Of a DNA stretch of 37,457 nt, positions 25,132 through 34,301 are shown in pieces. This stretch comes from Acidobacteriota bacterium. GTDB taxonomy: Bacteria; Acidobacteriota; Thermoanaerobaculia; Thermoanaerobaculales; Sulfomarinibacteraceae. A program made the position numbers and the translations under genes. The DNA is taken from contig JAJDNM010000023.1 of the NCBI GenBank assembly GCA_022340665.1, forward strand, positions 1-37,457, given 5' to 3'. The notes under the pieces are model-generated. The model saw only the letters and a list, made by a program, of their open reading frames with translations, did no database searches and had not been told where the DNA came from. The number at the start of each line of letters is the position of its first letter. The first letter of the stretch is position 1.

Positions 25132-27393
25132 ATGAAGAAGATCACCAAACAAGAAGCTCTCGCCTATCACACCGGCAAACGACACGGGAAAACCGAGGTT
25201 GTGCCCACCAAACCGTGTATCACACAACGCGATCTCTCTCTTGCCTACACGCCGGGGGTCGCGGAACCCTGCCTCGAGATCGCGCGTGATCCCGAACTGG
25301 TCTACGAGTACACCAACAAGGGAAATCTCGTCGCCGTGGTTTCCAACGGCACGGCCGTGCTGGGGCTCGGTGACATCGGCCCGATGGCAGGCAAGCCGGT
25401 GATGGAGGGCAAGGGGGTTCTCTTCAAACGATTCGCCGATATCGATGTCTTCGACATCGAGCTCGATAGCAAGGACACTGAGGAGATCATCCGCTTCTGT
25501 GAGCTTCTCGCGCCCACCCTCGGCGGCATCAACCTCGAAGACATCGGTGCCCCCGAGTGCTTCGAGATCGAGGAGCGGCTCAAGCAGAGCACCGATATCC
25601 CGGTCTTTCACGACGATCAGCACGGCACCGCCATCATTTCAGGCGCAGCACTGATGAATGCGGTTGAAATCGCCGGCAAGAAGATTGAAGACGTCAAGGT
25701 CGTCTTCTCCGGCGCTGGAGCGGCCGGTATCGCCTGCGCCGCTTTCTATGTCTCACTTGGGGTCAAGCGGGAAAATCTCCTGATGGTCGACTCGAAGGGC
25801 GTGATCTACAAGGGTCGAAAAACCGGCATGAACAAGTACAAGGAGCTCTTTGCGGTCGACACTGATGCGCGCACCCTGGCCGACGCGATGGAGGGCGCCG
25901 ACGTCTTCGCCGGTGTTTCGGTCAAAGGCCTGGTCACCAAGGACATGGTCAAGTCGATGGCCCCGGACCCGATCATCTTCGCGATGGCCAACCCGGATCC
26001 CGAAATTCTCCCAGAGGACGCATTCGAAGTTCGATCCGACGTGATCATGGCCACTGGGCGATCCGACTATCCCAACCAGGTCAACAACGTGCTTGGTTTC
26101 CCCTTTATCTTTCGCGGTGCTCTCGATGTCGCGTCCACTCATATCAACGAGGAGATGAAACTGGCCGCGGCCCGCGCGCTGGCAGATCTCACCAAGGAAG
26201 ATGTTCCGGATTCCGTCGTCCGGGCCTACGGGGGCAAACAGATCAAGTTCGGACGCGACTACTTGATCCCGAAGCCCTTCGACTACAGGGTGCTGCTATG
26301 GGAAGCGCCAGCTGTCGCCGAAGCCGCGATCGAGACCGGAGTTGCACGCAAGCCGTACGCGTCGAAGGAGGAATACGTCCGCGAGCTCGAGAATCGCCTC
26401 TCGCGCACCCGGCGGGTCATGCACAGCGTATTCGACCAGGCAGCCGCCGACCCCAAACGAATCGTGTTCCCCGAAGGCGAGGTCGACAAGATCGTCCGTG
26501 CCGCGAAGATCCTCGCCGACGAATCCATCTGCAAACCGGTGCTACTCGGTTCCGCAAAAATCATTGAACGGCTCCTGGCCGATCACGAGGTGCCGGACGG
26601 CGCGGTCGAGGTCATCGATCCACTTGCCAGCGAGAAGGCCCAAGTGTACGCAGAAATCCTCGCCCGCACTCGCTGGCGCCGGGGCGTCACTCTGGATACT
26701 GCAACCAAGGCGATGCGCGATCCGGTCTACTTCGGCAACATGATGGTTCATCGCGGCGATGCCGAAGGACTCATCGCAGGCATCAATATGTCCTATCCGG
26801 AGACGATTCGACCCGCCCTGCAGATCCACAAGGTCCGCGAAGGTGTCAAGAAAGCCGCAGGCGCTTTCCTCCTGCTCTTCGAGGATCGGATGCTCTTCAT
26901 TGCCGACACAACGGTCAACCAGGACCCCACGGCGGAAGAGTTGGCAGAGATCGCCTGGCTCACGAGCCAGGCTGCCGAGCATTATTTCGAGGTCGAACCG
27001 AGGGTGGCGATGCTCTCGTACTCGAACTTCGGTTCCAACATCGACCAACGGTCACAGAAGGTCCGGGACGCCGTTACCATCGCCCAGGAAAGGTGGCCGG
27101 AACTCATCATCGAGGGCGAAATGCAGGCCGATACCGCCGTCGAACCATCGATTGCGCGCGAGGCCTTTCCGCTATCGCAGATCCAGGGTGATGCGAATAT
27201 TCTGGTCTGTCCGGATCTCGAGTCAGCCAACATTGCATACAAATTGCTGTGGCGCCTTGGCAAGGTGGAAGCGATCGGGCCCATCCTCATCGGCATCGAC
27301 GCCCCGGTTCACGTTCTCCAACGCGGGGTGGACGTCAACGACGTGGTCAACATGGCAGCACTTTGCGTCCTCAAAGCGCAGAGGTGGAGCTGA
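25132..27393 (+). CDS. maeB: NADP-dependent malic enzyme fused to phosphotransacetylase-like domain
   Basis: This protein has 753 residues from the ATG at 25132 (AGGA upstream); a longer frame to 25006 has no ribosome site and lacks family similarity. The N-terminal malic enzyme (about 10-410) has [34 protein letters not shown] and the nucleotide loop [15 protein letters not shown]. The C-terminal part (about 425-750) is phosphate acetyltransferase-like, as in E. coli MaeB (759 residues), where it regulates activity by acetyl-CoA rather than catalysing transfer. It converts malate to pyruvate with NADPH formation, linking the TCA cycle to biosynthesis. Confidence 0.96.
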   Translation: MKKITKQEALAYHTGKRHGKTEVVPTKPCITQRDLSLAYTPGVAEPCLEIARDPELVYEYTNKGNLVAVVSNGTAVLGLGDIGPMAGKPVMEGKGVLFKRFADIDVFDIELDSKDTEEIIRFCELLAPTLGGINLEDIGAPECFEIEERLKQSTDIPVFHDDQHGTAIISGAALMNAVEIAGKKIEDVKVVFSGAGAAGIACAAFYVSLGVKRENLLMVDSKGVIYKGRKTGMNKYKELFAVDTDARTLADAMEGADVFAGVSVKGLVTKDMVKSMAPDPIIFAMANPDPEILPEDAFEVRSDVIMATGRSDYPNQVNNVLGFPFIFRGALDVASTHINEEMKLAAARALADLTKEDVPDSVVRAYGGKQIKFGRDYLIPKPFDYRVLLWEAPAVAEAAIETGVARKPYASKEEYVRELENRLSRTRRVMHSVFDQAAADPKRIVFPEGEVDKIVRAAKILADESICKPVLLGSAKIIERLLADHEVPDGAVEVIDPLASEKAQVYAEILARTRWRRGVTLDTATKAMRDPVYFGNMMVHRGDAEGLIAGINMSYPETIRPALQIHKVREGVKKAAGAFLLLFEDRMLFIADTTVNQDPTAEELAEIAWLTSQAAEHYFEVEPRVAMLSYSNFGSNIDQRSQKVRDAVTIAQERWPELIIEGEMQADTAVEPSIAREAFPLSQIQGDANILVCPDLESANIAYKLLWRLGKVEAIGPILIGIDAPVHVLQRGVDVNDVVNMAALCVLKAQRWS

Positions 27394-27475
27394 CCCGACT
27401 CACGGTTGATCACGGCTGGAATGAAGCCTCGGCAGGTCTCTGTTATCGAGGAACAGTGAAATCGTGACACAACGG

Positions 27476-27499
27476 GTCTCCTCCGGGGGCCCGGGAGAC
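27476..27499 (+). other. Hairpin in leader of CBS gene
   Basis: GTCTC (27476-27480) and CCGGG (27483-27487) pair with CCCGG (27490-27494) and GAGAC (27495-27499), with a two-base bulge. It ends just before the GGAGG of the next gene and could affect its translation or terminate maeB transcripts, although no T-tract follows. Confidence 0.35.
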
Positions 27500-27512
27500 T
27501 CTGGAGGCGACC

Positions 27513-27956
27513 ATGCGGAATACTCTGAAATCCGTACTCGCGAGCAAGGGGACCGCCGTCCATCACGTAGCGCCAGAAGCTACTGTCCTCGACGCGGTCG
27601 AAAAAATGAACCAAGAACGTATCGGTGCGCTCCTGGTTTGTGTCTCAGGCGAACTAGTCGGCATTTTCACGGAGCGCGATGTGCTGTGTCGCGTAGTCGG
27701 CGAGAAACGCGATCCCGCAGCCACGAAGATCGTCGACGTGATGACGTCCGAGGTCGCGACCGTCAAATCGAGCACCCGCATCGAGGAGGCGATGGCGGTG
27801 ATCACCGAGAGGCGGATCCGACACCTTCCCGTGGTCGACGACGGGGACCTCAAAGGTGTTGTTTCTTCTGGAGACCTGACCCGCAGTGTGAGCCGCAATC
27901 AGGAGGGCCACATCCAGCACCTGACGGATTTCATCACGGGGAAGTATCCGGGTTGA
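27513..27956 (+). CDS. Two-CBS-domain protein
   Basis: This 147-residue cytoplasmic protein is made almost wholly of a CBS pair (about 13-65 and 77-132). The signatures are GALLVCVSGELVGIFTERDV with the second RIRHLPVVDDGDLKGVVSSG, and a linker with VMTSEVATV. Bateman modules of this type bind adenine nucleotides. Stand-alone pairs usually regulate another enzyme, but its partner is not apparent here. GGAGG stands 6-7 bases before the ATG. The gene follows maeB by 119 bp and may be cotranscribed. Confidence 0.9.
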   Translation: MRNTLKSVLASKGTAVHHVAPEATVLDAVEKMNQERIGALLVCVSGELVGIFTERDVLCRVVGEKRDPAATKIVDVMTSEVATVKSSTRIEEAMAVITERRIRHLPVVDDGDLKGVVSSGDLTRSVSRNQEGHIQHLTDFITGKYPG

Positions 27957-28028
27957 TTTCCGAATTCGGATTTCGGCGCACTGCCGCCACCCACATCCTT
28001 TGAAAACGAAACCTCGAACAACGAGAAC

Positions 28029-28051
28029 TCATGAATGAATAATGCGGGCTA
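28029..28051. repeat. Solo copy of the TAGCCCG terminal repeat
   Basis: The complement of this stretch reads TAGCCCGCATTATTCA followed by TTCATGA. It is the same end as the 21026 element but with TTCA duplicated. No partner arm is visible within a few hundred bases, so it looks like a remnant or an incomplete element. The surrounding 27957-28110 gap otherwise holds only degenerate CGAAC/CGAAA units. Confidence 0.75.
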
Positions 28052-28110
28052 GAAGCGCAACGCGTCGGGTGTAAACTGTTATGCACCAACGAAACACGCG
28101 GAGGATCGTC

Positions 28111-29037
28111 ATGAAGGGATGTCAGAGGTTGTTCTTGTCCGCGACTCTAGTCGCCATCGTTTTTGCCGGGGAGCCCGCCATCGCCCAGGAAGCCACCGGC
28201 GGACTTCGTTACACGGTGACCGTCACCAAGTTCGAGAATCAGTCTGGCTGGCATGGCCACTGGGATCTGGGCGACGCCTGGGACACAGTCCTCACCGACA
28301 TGCTCAACCAGACCGGCAAGTTCATCGTCCTCGGTGAGACCGACATGCGTGCTGCGGCTCTCGATGAACAGGACTTCGCAGCGTCCGGGCGCACGGCAGG
28401 AGGCAAAAAGGCACCTGTGACTGGACAGATGACACCCGCCCAGTTGCTTGTCAAGGGAGCCATCACTCACGTTCAGGGAGACACCGGTGGAGGCGGTGGT
28501 GGGATCCGCGTGAAAGGTTTCAACATCGGTGGCGGCGGCGGCAAGGGCGAGGTCAACGCGACAATCTACATCGTTGATTCGACGACCGGTCAGGTCCTGG
28601 CGTCAAAGAGCGTCGTCGGCACTCACAAGCGCCAGAACCTCGGCGTCGGATACAACACGGGCAGCTGGGGAGCAGCGTTTGGCGGAAACAAGAAGGACAA
28701 CGTCGGGCTGGCGGTGCAAGACGCGTGCGCCGAAGCGGTGGACTTCATGGTCGAACAGCTGCCGAACTTCTCCTGGACTGGCTCGGTTGTACTCACGAAG
28801 AACGGAAAGGTCTACGTCAACCGCGGCACTCGTGAAGGTGTTTCTGTAGGGCAGGAGTTTGTCGTCGGCGAAGCCGATATTCTTCGTGATCCGGACACCG
28901 GCGAGGTGCTCGACGAGAGCATGAACGAGATTGCGCGCCTCACCGTCAGCCAGGTCAAGGAAAAGATCTCCATTTGCGACGTCACCTCGGGTGATGCATC
29001 TGCGGTGGCAAAGGGTATGGATGTTCATCTGCCCTGA
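28111..29037 (+). CDS. CsgG-family exported protein
   Basis: This protein has 308 residues from the ATG at 28111, chosen for its GGAGG site; a longer frame begins ten codons upstream. It has a signal peptide (to about AIAQE, residue 26). The body matches the CsgG/curli-assembly fold: YTVTVTKFENQSGW, VLTDMLNQTGKFIVLGETDM, QLLVKGAITHVQGDTGG, VNATIYIVDSTTGQVLAS and AVQDACAEAVDFMVEQLP. A C-terminal beta domain (about 225-305, VYVNRGTREGVSVGQEFVV) is of the type seen in FlgT-like proteins. A lipobox is absent, unlike E. coli CsgG, and no curli subunit genes adjoin. A role in export or as an envelope sensor is possible, but unknown. Confidence 0.85.
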   Translation: MKGCQRLFLSATLVAIVFAGEPAIAQEATGGLRYTVTVTKFENQSGWHGHWDLGDAWDTVLTDMLNQTGKFIVLGETDMRAAALDEQDFAASGRTAGGKKAPVTGQMTPAQLLVKGAITHVQGDTGGGGGGIRVKGFNIGGGGGKGEVNATIYIVDSTTGQVLASKSVVGTHKRQNLGVGYNTGSWGAAFGGNKKDNVGLAVQDACAEAVDFMVEQLPNFSWTGSVVLTKNGKVYVNRGTREGVSVGQEFVVGEADILRDPDTGEVLDESMNEIARLTVSQVKEKISICDVTSGDASAVAKGMDVHLP

Positions 29038-29061
29038 CCGAATGGATTGCCGAAAACCAAG

Positions 29062-29089
29062 CCGCCGTGCTTTGGCGCGGCGGTTTTTT
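29062..29089 (+). terminator. Rho-independent terminator after the CsgG-family gene
   Basis: CCGCCGTGC (29062-29070) pairs with GCGCGGCGG (29075-29083; one G-T pair) around the loop TTTG and is followed by six T residues. It is a textbook intrinsic terminator 25 bp after the stop codon. Confidence 0.93.
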
Positions 29090-29110
29090 CATTGACTCTT
29101 TTCTACAATG

Positions 29111-29116
29111 TATAAT
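29111..29116 (+). promoter_or_regulatory. Consensus -10 box before the 151-residue exported protein
   Basis: A perfect TATAAT lies 33 bp before the TTG start, in an AT-rich patch right after the terminator. The only good -35 match, TTGACT at 29092-29097, is just 13 bases away, which is too short, so the -35 is uncertain. Confidence 0.45.
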
Positions 29117-29148
29117 TTTATTGGGGTAAAGCCCAGAGGGCGCACGAC

Positions 29149-29604
29149 TTGATTCAACGTACGACGAAGCTCATCGTGTGTGTGATGTTGGCAGGTGCCG
29201 GCGTGATCACCTCCCAGGTTAGCGAGTACCGGACTGTCGAAAACCCTTTTCAGGATGACTTCGAGTTCACCGTCAATTCTGATCTCCAGCCGATGGTCGA
29301 GATCTCGGGTGTTCGCTGGTCACGATTTGGGGTCCACGTCCGCGGTGATCGTGACATCGAGCCCGAAAAGGACATGCCGATCACGGTCGAACTCGGGTTC
29401 GTCAACACCAACCCGGAGGGGGTCAAGGTTCTCGTCATTGCTCTGTTCGAAGACACCTACGGGAATCCACTCGATCGGATCGAGTGCGCCCAGGTGAACG
29501 CTGCGACCAATCGGCTCAAGGAATCGACCCAGAAATTCAAGGTCTCCGGTCGGACACTGGAATCGATGCAGCGCGTCTACCTGTATTGTGAGATCGAGCG
29601 CTAA
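29149..29604 (+). CDS. Small exported protein of unknown function
   Basis: This 151-residue protein starts with TTG at 29149, with AGAGGG upstream. It has an N-terminal hydrophobic signal (about 5-22, LIVCVMLAGAGVITS). The mature part is beta-rich, with VEISGVRWSRFGVHVRGDRD and PITVELGFVNTNPEGVKVLV, which look like an Ig- or FxLYD-like sandwich, and two cysteines (near 113 and 147) that might form a disulfide. It follows the CsgG-family gene with its own promoter, and a joint periplasmic role is plausible by position only. I do not recognise the family. Confidence 0.75.
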   Translation: MIQRTTKLIVCVMLAGAGVITSQVSEYRTVENPFQDDFEFTVNSDLQPMVEISGVRWSRFGVHVRGDRDIEPEKDMPITVELGFVNTNPEGVKVLVIALFEDTYGNPLDRIECAQVNAATNRLKESTQKFKVSGRTLESMQRVYLYCEIER

Positions 29605-29622
29605 TCCGCCGCTCCCGGCCTG

Positions 29623-29675
29623 TTGTCACCACTCCTCCCGCCCGCTGTTCATACCTCATCTGCGGGAGGCGACAA
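29623..29675. terminator. Inverted repeat between convergent genes
   Basis: CCTCCCGC (29634-29641) pairs perfectly with GCGGGAGG (29662-29669), and TTGTC (29623-29627) pairs with GACAA (29671-29675) further out. It lies between the stop codons of the exported protein and folE. There is no T-tract, so it may be a bidirectional stem that aids termination or protects 3' ends. Confidence 0.5.
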
Positions 29676-29690
29676 GCTGCTGAGCTCGCG

Positions 29691-30350
29691 CTACCACGCC
29701 GTCTGCCGGCGGAGCAAAGAGAGAAACTCCTCGCGCACCTTGCGGTCGGCGAAACACCCCCTCAGCGCGGAGGTTGTGGTCAACGCACCCGCCTTCTTCA
29801 CCCCCCGCATTTCCACGCATAGATGGCGCGCTTCGATCACCACCATGACACCCTGGGGTTCGAGCTTGGTCCAGAGGAACTCCGCCACCTGCTCGGTCAA
29901 TCGCTCCTGGAGCTGCGGCCGCTTCGCATAGAACTCCAAGATCCGCGGTAGCTTGGAAAGGCCTATGACTTCTGCTTCAGGGATATAGGCGATATGCGCA
30001 TGGCCGTAAAACGGAACGAAATGATGGGCGCACATGGAGTAGAAGGGTATTTCCTTTTCGATCACCATGTGGTTGTATCCCTCTTCGTTCGGGAAAGTCG
30101 TGATTTTCGGCTCGGCCCCTTCTCTCAGGCCGTGAAACATTTCCAGATACATCTCCGCAACGCGGTGAGGAGTGTGTTTGTAGTTGGGATCACCGAGGTC
30201 GAGCTTCAGCTCTTGCATGATTGCGGCCATGTGTTCAGCCACGTTTTCGATAATTCTCTTTTCCTCTCCGCGAGCGATCGAGTTGTCGCCGTTGGTGGCC
30301 GAATCGGCCTGATTGCTTTTCTGTGAGTCGAAAATCGCTGGGTCATTCAT
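29691..30350 (-). CDS. folE: GTP cyclohydrolase I (FolE)
   Basis: This protein has 219 residues from the ATG at 30350, which has GGAGGA about 9 bases upstream; an ATG three codons earlier is too close to that site. The zinc-site Cys and His lie in FYSMCAHHFVPFYGHAHIAY, and the second Cys lies in EARHLCVEMRGVKK. KHTPHRVAEMYLEMFHGLRE and IGLSKLPRILEFYAKRPQLQ (20 residues) also match the family. It makes dihydroneopterin triphosphate for folate or other pterins. The first 35 residues are extra and polar. Confidence 0.97.
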   Translation of the reverse strand: MNDPAIFDSQKSNQADSATNGDNSIARGEEKRIIENVAEHMAAIMQELKLDLGDPNYKHTPHRVAEMYLEMFHGLREGAEPKITTFPNEEGYNHMVIEKEIPFYSMCAHHFVPFYGHAHIAYIPEAEVIGLSKLPRILEFYAKRPQLQERLTEQVAEFLWTKLEPQGVMVVIEARHLCVEMRGVKKAGALTTTSALRGCFADRKVREEFLSLLRRQTAW

Positions 30351-30433
30351 GCCTTGCATTCCTCCGTGCACGGACAATCGCTGCACAGCGTATCGTATTC
30401 CGTCCCACTCCACTACCCAGGCTCGACGGCTCT

Positions 30434-30580
30434 GCGGCAAAACGGCTCAACGGCAAGACGATTCGGCACGACCGCGGTCCCGACAACGGCTCGCGCCGCT
30501 TGGCCGTCTTGCCGCGGAACGGTGGGTGGAGAATCTCCAAGGGCTGTACAGCCGTCTTCCCGTGGGTGGGCAGGCGGCGG
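30434..30580. repeat. CGGCAAGACG inverted repeats with G-rich core
   Basis: CGGCAAGACG (30451-30460) is matched exactly by CGTCTTGCCG (30505-30514). The longer flanks GCGGCAAAACGG (30434 on) and the complement of 30496-30516 are also similar (17 of 21). A G-rich stretch, GGGTGGGCAGGCGGCGG, follows at 30564-30580. It occupies most of the 286-bp gap between the divergent folE and SDR genes. No gene is evident there. Confidence 0.7.
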
Positions 30581-30636
30581 AATCCGTGTGGCAGTCTGCC
30601 GGGCCGACGGGTGGGCGCTCTGTTACCATCCCGGCG

Positions 30637-31506
30637 ATGCCTGAATTCACTCCGCGCAAGATTCTCATCACCGGATCTCGTGGTCAGCTCGGCCGCGCTG
30701 TGGCGGACGCCTGTGCATTTCGGGATATCGATTTTGAAGGCCGTGATATCGATACACTCAACATCACCGATGCCGACGCCGTTGTGAGATGGATCGAGGC
30801 TGCAAAGCCCACCGACGTCGTCAACTGCGCGGCCTTCACCGCAGTCGACGACTGCGAGGCCGACGAGCAGCAGGCTTTACTGGTGAACGGAACCGCCGTC
30901 GGACACATGGCGGACGCCTGCAACGCGGTCGGAGCGAATCTCGTTCAGATCTCGACAGACTATGTCTTCGCCGGAGACGGCAGTCGACCATACCGCGAGG
31001 ATGACCCGGTCGCACCGATGAGCGCATACGGTCGAACCAAGCTTCGCGGGGAGGAGCTCGCCACCCGCGCCAACGGACATCTCGTTGTGCGCACCGCCTG
31101 GCTTTACGGACATGGTGGACGCAATTTTGTCGAGGCCATACGAAGCCAGATCGACAAGTCTGCGAGGAGTCTTCGAGTCGTGGCAGATCAACGGGGGAGC
31201 CCAACATTTTGTGGCGATCTCGCGGACGCGGTCCTCGACCTCATCACCGTCGGAGCCACAGGAATCGTACACGCCGTCAACTCCGGCGAGACGACCTGGC
31301 ATGGGTTCGCGGTCGCCATCGCTGACCTTCTCGGCAAGGAGATCGAGATTCAAAAGGTAACGACCCAGGAGTTCCCGAGACCGGCCCACCGGCCCGCGTA
31401 CTCCGTTCTCGACACTTGCCGTCTGGAAACCCTGCTCAACAGAGCCCTCCCCTCCTGGGACGACGCTTTGCGGCGCTACCTGGATATACCGTGCGCGTCC
31501 TCATAA
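30637..31506 (+). CDS. rmlD: dTDP-4-dehydrorhamnose reductase-like SDR (RmlD)
   Basis: This protein has 289 residues from the ATG at 30637; the open frame upstream is intergenic repeat. It is an extended-SDR protein of the RmlD type: the nucleotide site ILITGSRGQLGRAV, then VVNCAAFTAVDDCEAD, QISTDYVFAGDG, and the catalytic Tyr-Lys in SAYGRTKLRGEE. C-terminal features are RTAWLYGHGGRNFVE and DQRGSPTFCGDLADAV. It reduces dTDP-4-keto-6-deoxy sugar to dTDP-L-rhamnose. No rmlABC genes are in the window. It overlaps the next SDR gene by 16 bp. Confidence 0.9.
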   Translation: MPEFTPRKILITGSRGQLGRAVADACAFRDIDFEGRDIDTLNITDADAVVRWIEAAKPTDVVNCAAFTAVDDCEADEQQALLVNGTAVGHMADACNAVGANLVQISTDYVFAGDGSRPYREDDPVAPMSAYGRTKLRGEELATRANGHLVVRTAWLYGHGGRNFVEAIRSQIDKSARSLRVVADQRGSPTFCGDLADAVLDLITVGATGIVHAVNSGETTWHGFAVAIADLLGKEIEIQKVTTQEFPRPAHRPAYSVLDTCRLETLLNRALPSWDDALRRYLDIPCASS

Positions 31507-32438
31507 CCGGTGTCTCCGGATTCGTCGGGCACTACTTGGTCGAGCATATCGTCGAAGCTTCACCCGAAGCCGACATCTGGGGTCTGCTCTGGGCAGGTGA
31601 ATTTGCCAACGCTCCTCGCTCGGTTTTTGCAATCGAGGGCGATCTCACCAACATCTATTCACTGAAAAACGCCGTCGACCAGGCGAAACCGGAGGTTGTC
31701 TTCCACCTCGCCGCAGCCTCGTCGGTTGCGAGTTCATGGGACAACCCAGGGCTGTTTCTCGAAGTCAATGCACTCGGAACCGTCAACTTGCTGGAGGCAG
31801 TCCGCGATTACGATGCGAGGATCGTTGTGTCTTCGTCGGCCGAGATCTACGGTGCGGTTCCAATGGCGGAACAACCGATCGTCGAATCGGCACCGCTGGC
31901 ACCGATTTCGCCGTACGGAGTGAGCAAGGCGTCGCAGGATCTCGTGACAGCGCAATACTTCCACGGTCACGGCCTCGACACCGTTCGGATCAGACCCTTC
32001 CACCATACGGGACCGAGGCGGCCAGCGCGCTTCGTTGCCTCGAGTTTCGCCCGGCAGATCGCCCGCATCGAACGCGGCCTCGACCCACCCTGCCTGGCGG
32101 TCGGAAACCTCGAGGCCATTCGAGATATCACCGATGTCAGAGACGTTGTACGAGCCTACTGGCTGGGCGCGATGCACGGCAAAGGCGGAGAGGCCTACAA
32201 CGTCTGTTCGGGTCGCCAGACGACAATGCAGCAGGTGCTCGACGGCCTGCTCACCCTGACCGACATCGAGGTCGAGATCGAGGTGGATCCGGCGCGGATG
32301 AGAGTCGCAGACATCCCGTGCCAAGTCGGCGACAACAGCCGTTTCAGCGATCTGACTGGGTGGCGGGCCGAAATCCCGCTGGAGCAGACCCTCGGCGATC
32401 TCCTCGATTGGTGGCGCGACAGGGTCAGAGATCATTGA
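31491..32438 (+). CDS. NAD-dependent epimerase/dehydratase, GDP-4-keto-6-deoxymannose reductase-like
   Basis: This protein has 315 residues from the GTG at 31491, inside the end of the rmlD gene; this start places VRVLITGVSGFVGHYLVEH correctly at the N-terminus. It is an extended SDR with VVFHLAAASSV, VSSSAEIYG, the Tyr-Lys catalytic pair SPYGVSKASQDL and RPFHHTGPRRP. C-terminal VGNLEAIRDITDVRDVVRAY and YNVCSG are characteristic of Rmd/GMD-type enzymes acting on GDP-6-deoxy-hexoses. With RmlD it points to 6-deoxy sugar supply for surface polysaccharide. The exact substrate is inferred. Confidence 0.88.
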   Translation: MRVLITGVSGFVGHYLVEHIVEASPEADIWGLLWAGEFANAPRSVFAIEGDLTNIYSLKNAVDQAKPEVVFHLAAASSVASSWDNPGLFLEVNALGTVNLLEAVRDYDARIVVSSSAEIYGAVPMAEQPIVESAPLAPISPYGVSKASQDLVTAQYFHGHGLDTVRIRPFHHTGPRRPARFVASSFARQIARIERGLDPPCLAVGNLEAIRDITDVRDVVRAYWLGAMHGKGGEAYNVCSGRQTTMQQVLDGLLTLTDIEVEIEVDPARMRVADIPCQVGDNSRFSDLTGWRAEIPLEQTLGDLLDWWRDRVRDH

Positions 32439-32527
32439 TCAGTATTCGGTGATCAGTCTCGCACGTAGAGCAGCGACTTGAGTACCGGCACCCGCCGTGG
32501 CAGAGTGCCCGAAGGAGGATCGGCCAC

Positions 32528-34297
32528 ATGAGCAACGACCGGCGCAACCGGATCGCCCAATGGGCATTCGACACACGGGCCATTCTCGGCCGCTTCCACC
32601 TGTGGCTTGAGGATGTCGAACTACAGGGAATTACGAACTCGACAACCGAGGGCATCTCGTTCGTCGAAGGCTCGTTGGAACGGGCTTTCGTCATGGCGAC
32701 GGCAGTGACAGCTCTCGGTACGAGGCTCTTCGGCCGCTGGGGAGAAGGCGCTGACCTCGACAAGGCGGGTATCAACCGCGTGAAGAAAGATGCCGACGCC
32801 GTTTCAGCTTACGCCATGTCCGAGGCACTTTGGTATCTCACGCGAAGTCTGCCGGAGAACCACGCTGTGATGATTTCCCTCGGCGAAGGGCTGATGCCCA
32901 AGGCCGGCGAGACACCCGAAATGGGATCCAACCCCTTGCTGGGTTTCGGCAGAGTCTACGCGCGGCCTCAGGTCGCCCGTTTCCTCGACCGCCGAGTCCA
33001 CCGCCTGGTCAACGACCCATCTTACGAGTGGCCAAATTTCTGGCTCGATCTCCAAACCGCCGGCATCACCGTATGGGGTGCGGCAGTAGACACGCTCGAG
33101 AACACTTCCCGTTTCGCCAAGGGCAGTCCATCCGGCCCGATGACGGTACTCCACCTGTTCAATCAGCCGCTCAAGGTGGCCCGACCGTACGAGGGCTACA
33201 TGGGCAATCTGGCGTTGCCGCAAGCGGTGGTCTCGCGAGCAGCGGAGAAATCGATTCTGATCGACTTCAAAACACCTCGGGCCAAGGTCATGGAAGCGAT
33301 TCGTGACACCTATCCCAACCTAGCGCCGGAGAACGTTCACGTGTGGACACTCGGCGGGCCTTCCCGCGTGAATCGACTCAGCGCCCTGTGGGCGGAGTGG
33401 GAGGCGGTTGGTGCACACCTGGTCGAGGATGGCTGGATCCTTCCCCAGACCTCGCAACCGGTATTCACTGAATCCGGCACCTATGCACCCACTTTCCGCA
33501 TCGGGCCGTATGCGGATGATGAGGGAAGGACCCATCTCTTCATCTGCGACGGGTATGCCGCCTCAGCCGAAGCCATGCAGGCGGCCAGCCTCGATCCGAT
33601 ACTCGACCTTTCCACTTCGATGTGCCTTTTCTCGTCTCAATTCAAGGCCTCCATTGGGCGGGAGCAGCACATCATCACTCTCGACCCCGACAGCGACGAT
33701 TTCGAGGCCGAACTCGCCGCGACGCTCGAAGCCGAGATCGAGCCCGATTTCGTCGATGCGTATCGAGCGAGCCTGCAATCGGCGCGGGAAGCCTTGATGC
33801 CAGTCGACCAACGCACGCTGACGGCGGATGATTTTTTCCCGCTCAAGGAGTGGCGAGTTCTTGCCCTCGCCGGTTATCTGCTCCCCGATCCTTACAGTGG
33901 ATCTGAAGGAGTGAAGCAGGTGGCCGAAGACACGTTTCGGGTCACGACTCGTGCCGCGACCCGTCTCGGTCTGGTTGACGCGACTGTCGAGCTGCGGCTG
34001 ATGGAACCATTTGAGGAAATGCGAATGGTTTTTTCGCCGCTGCTCGATCGCTTTTACTCAGGGCAGGATTACCGGCGGCGAGCGGTCAAAATCTCGGATT
34101 CGGGCCGTATTCGCAACGAGCTCCAGACCCTCTGCTCAGAGGCCATCGAGTATCTGCCCGGAGACAGCATGCTGGTGCGCTTCAGTCAGATCGACGAATC
34201 GGTCATGCCGTCAGACAAACGAGAGCTGATCCGCGAGGTTCTGAAATGGTACAAGGCCAACCATCCGATCTGGTTCACATGGCTGGAGATGGATTAA
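32528..34297 (+). CDS. Protein of unknown function, 589 residues
   Basis: It is preceded by a strong AAGGAGGAT ribosome site 8 bases from the ATG. It is a soluble protein with no signal or membrane segment. Visible stretches include GITNSTTEGISFVEGSLERA, SEALWYLTRSLPENHAVMIS, MTVLHLFNQPLKVARPYEGY, HVWTLGGPSRVNRLSALW and EWRVLALAGYLLPDPYSGSE. It is moderately acidic, and its codon use is in keeping with its neighbours. The ending is Trp/Lys-rich (WYKANHPIWFTWLEMD). No catalytic motif is obvious to me. Neighbours (6-deoxy-sugar enzymes upstream, a thioesterase downstream on the other strand) give no clear job. Confidence 0.88.
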   Translation: MSNDRRNRIAQWAFDTRAILGRFHLWLEDVELQGITNSTTEGISFVEGSLERAFVMATAVTALGTRLFGRWGEGADLDKAGINRVKKDADAVSAYAMSEALWYLTRSLPENHAVMISLGEGLMPKAGETPEMGSNPLLGFGRVYARPQVARFLDRRVHRLVNDPSYEWPNFWLDLQTAGITVWGAAVDTLENTSRFAKGSPSGPMTVLHLFNQPLKVARPYEGYMGNLALPQAVVSRAAEKSILIDFKTPRAKVMEAIRDTYPNLAPENVHVWTLGGPSRVNRLSALWAEWEAVGAHLVEDGWILPQTSQPVFTESGTYAPTFRIGPYADDEGRTHLFICDGYAASAEAMQAASLDPILDLSTSMCLFSSQFKASIGREQHIITLDPDSDDFEAELAATLEAEIEPDFVDAYRASLQSAREALMPVDQRTLTADDFFPLKEWRVLALAGYLLPDPYSGSEGVKQVAEDTFRVTTRAATRLGLVDATVELRLMEPFEEMRMVFSPLLDRFYSGQDYRRRAVKISDSGRIRNELQTLCSEAIEYLPGDSMLVRFSQIDESVMPSDKRELIREVLKWYKANHPIWFTWLEMD

Positions 34298-34301
34298 TCA
34301 C

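Noticed and set aside
29092-29116. TTGACT-TATAAT as a full promoter
   Set aside because: The spacing is only 13 bases, so I kept only the -10 box as a candidate.
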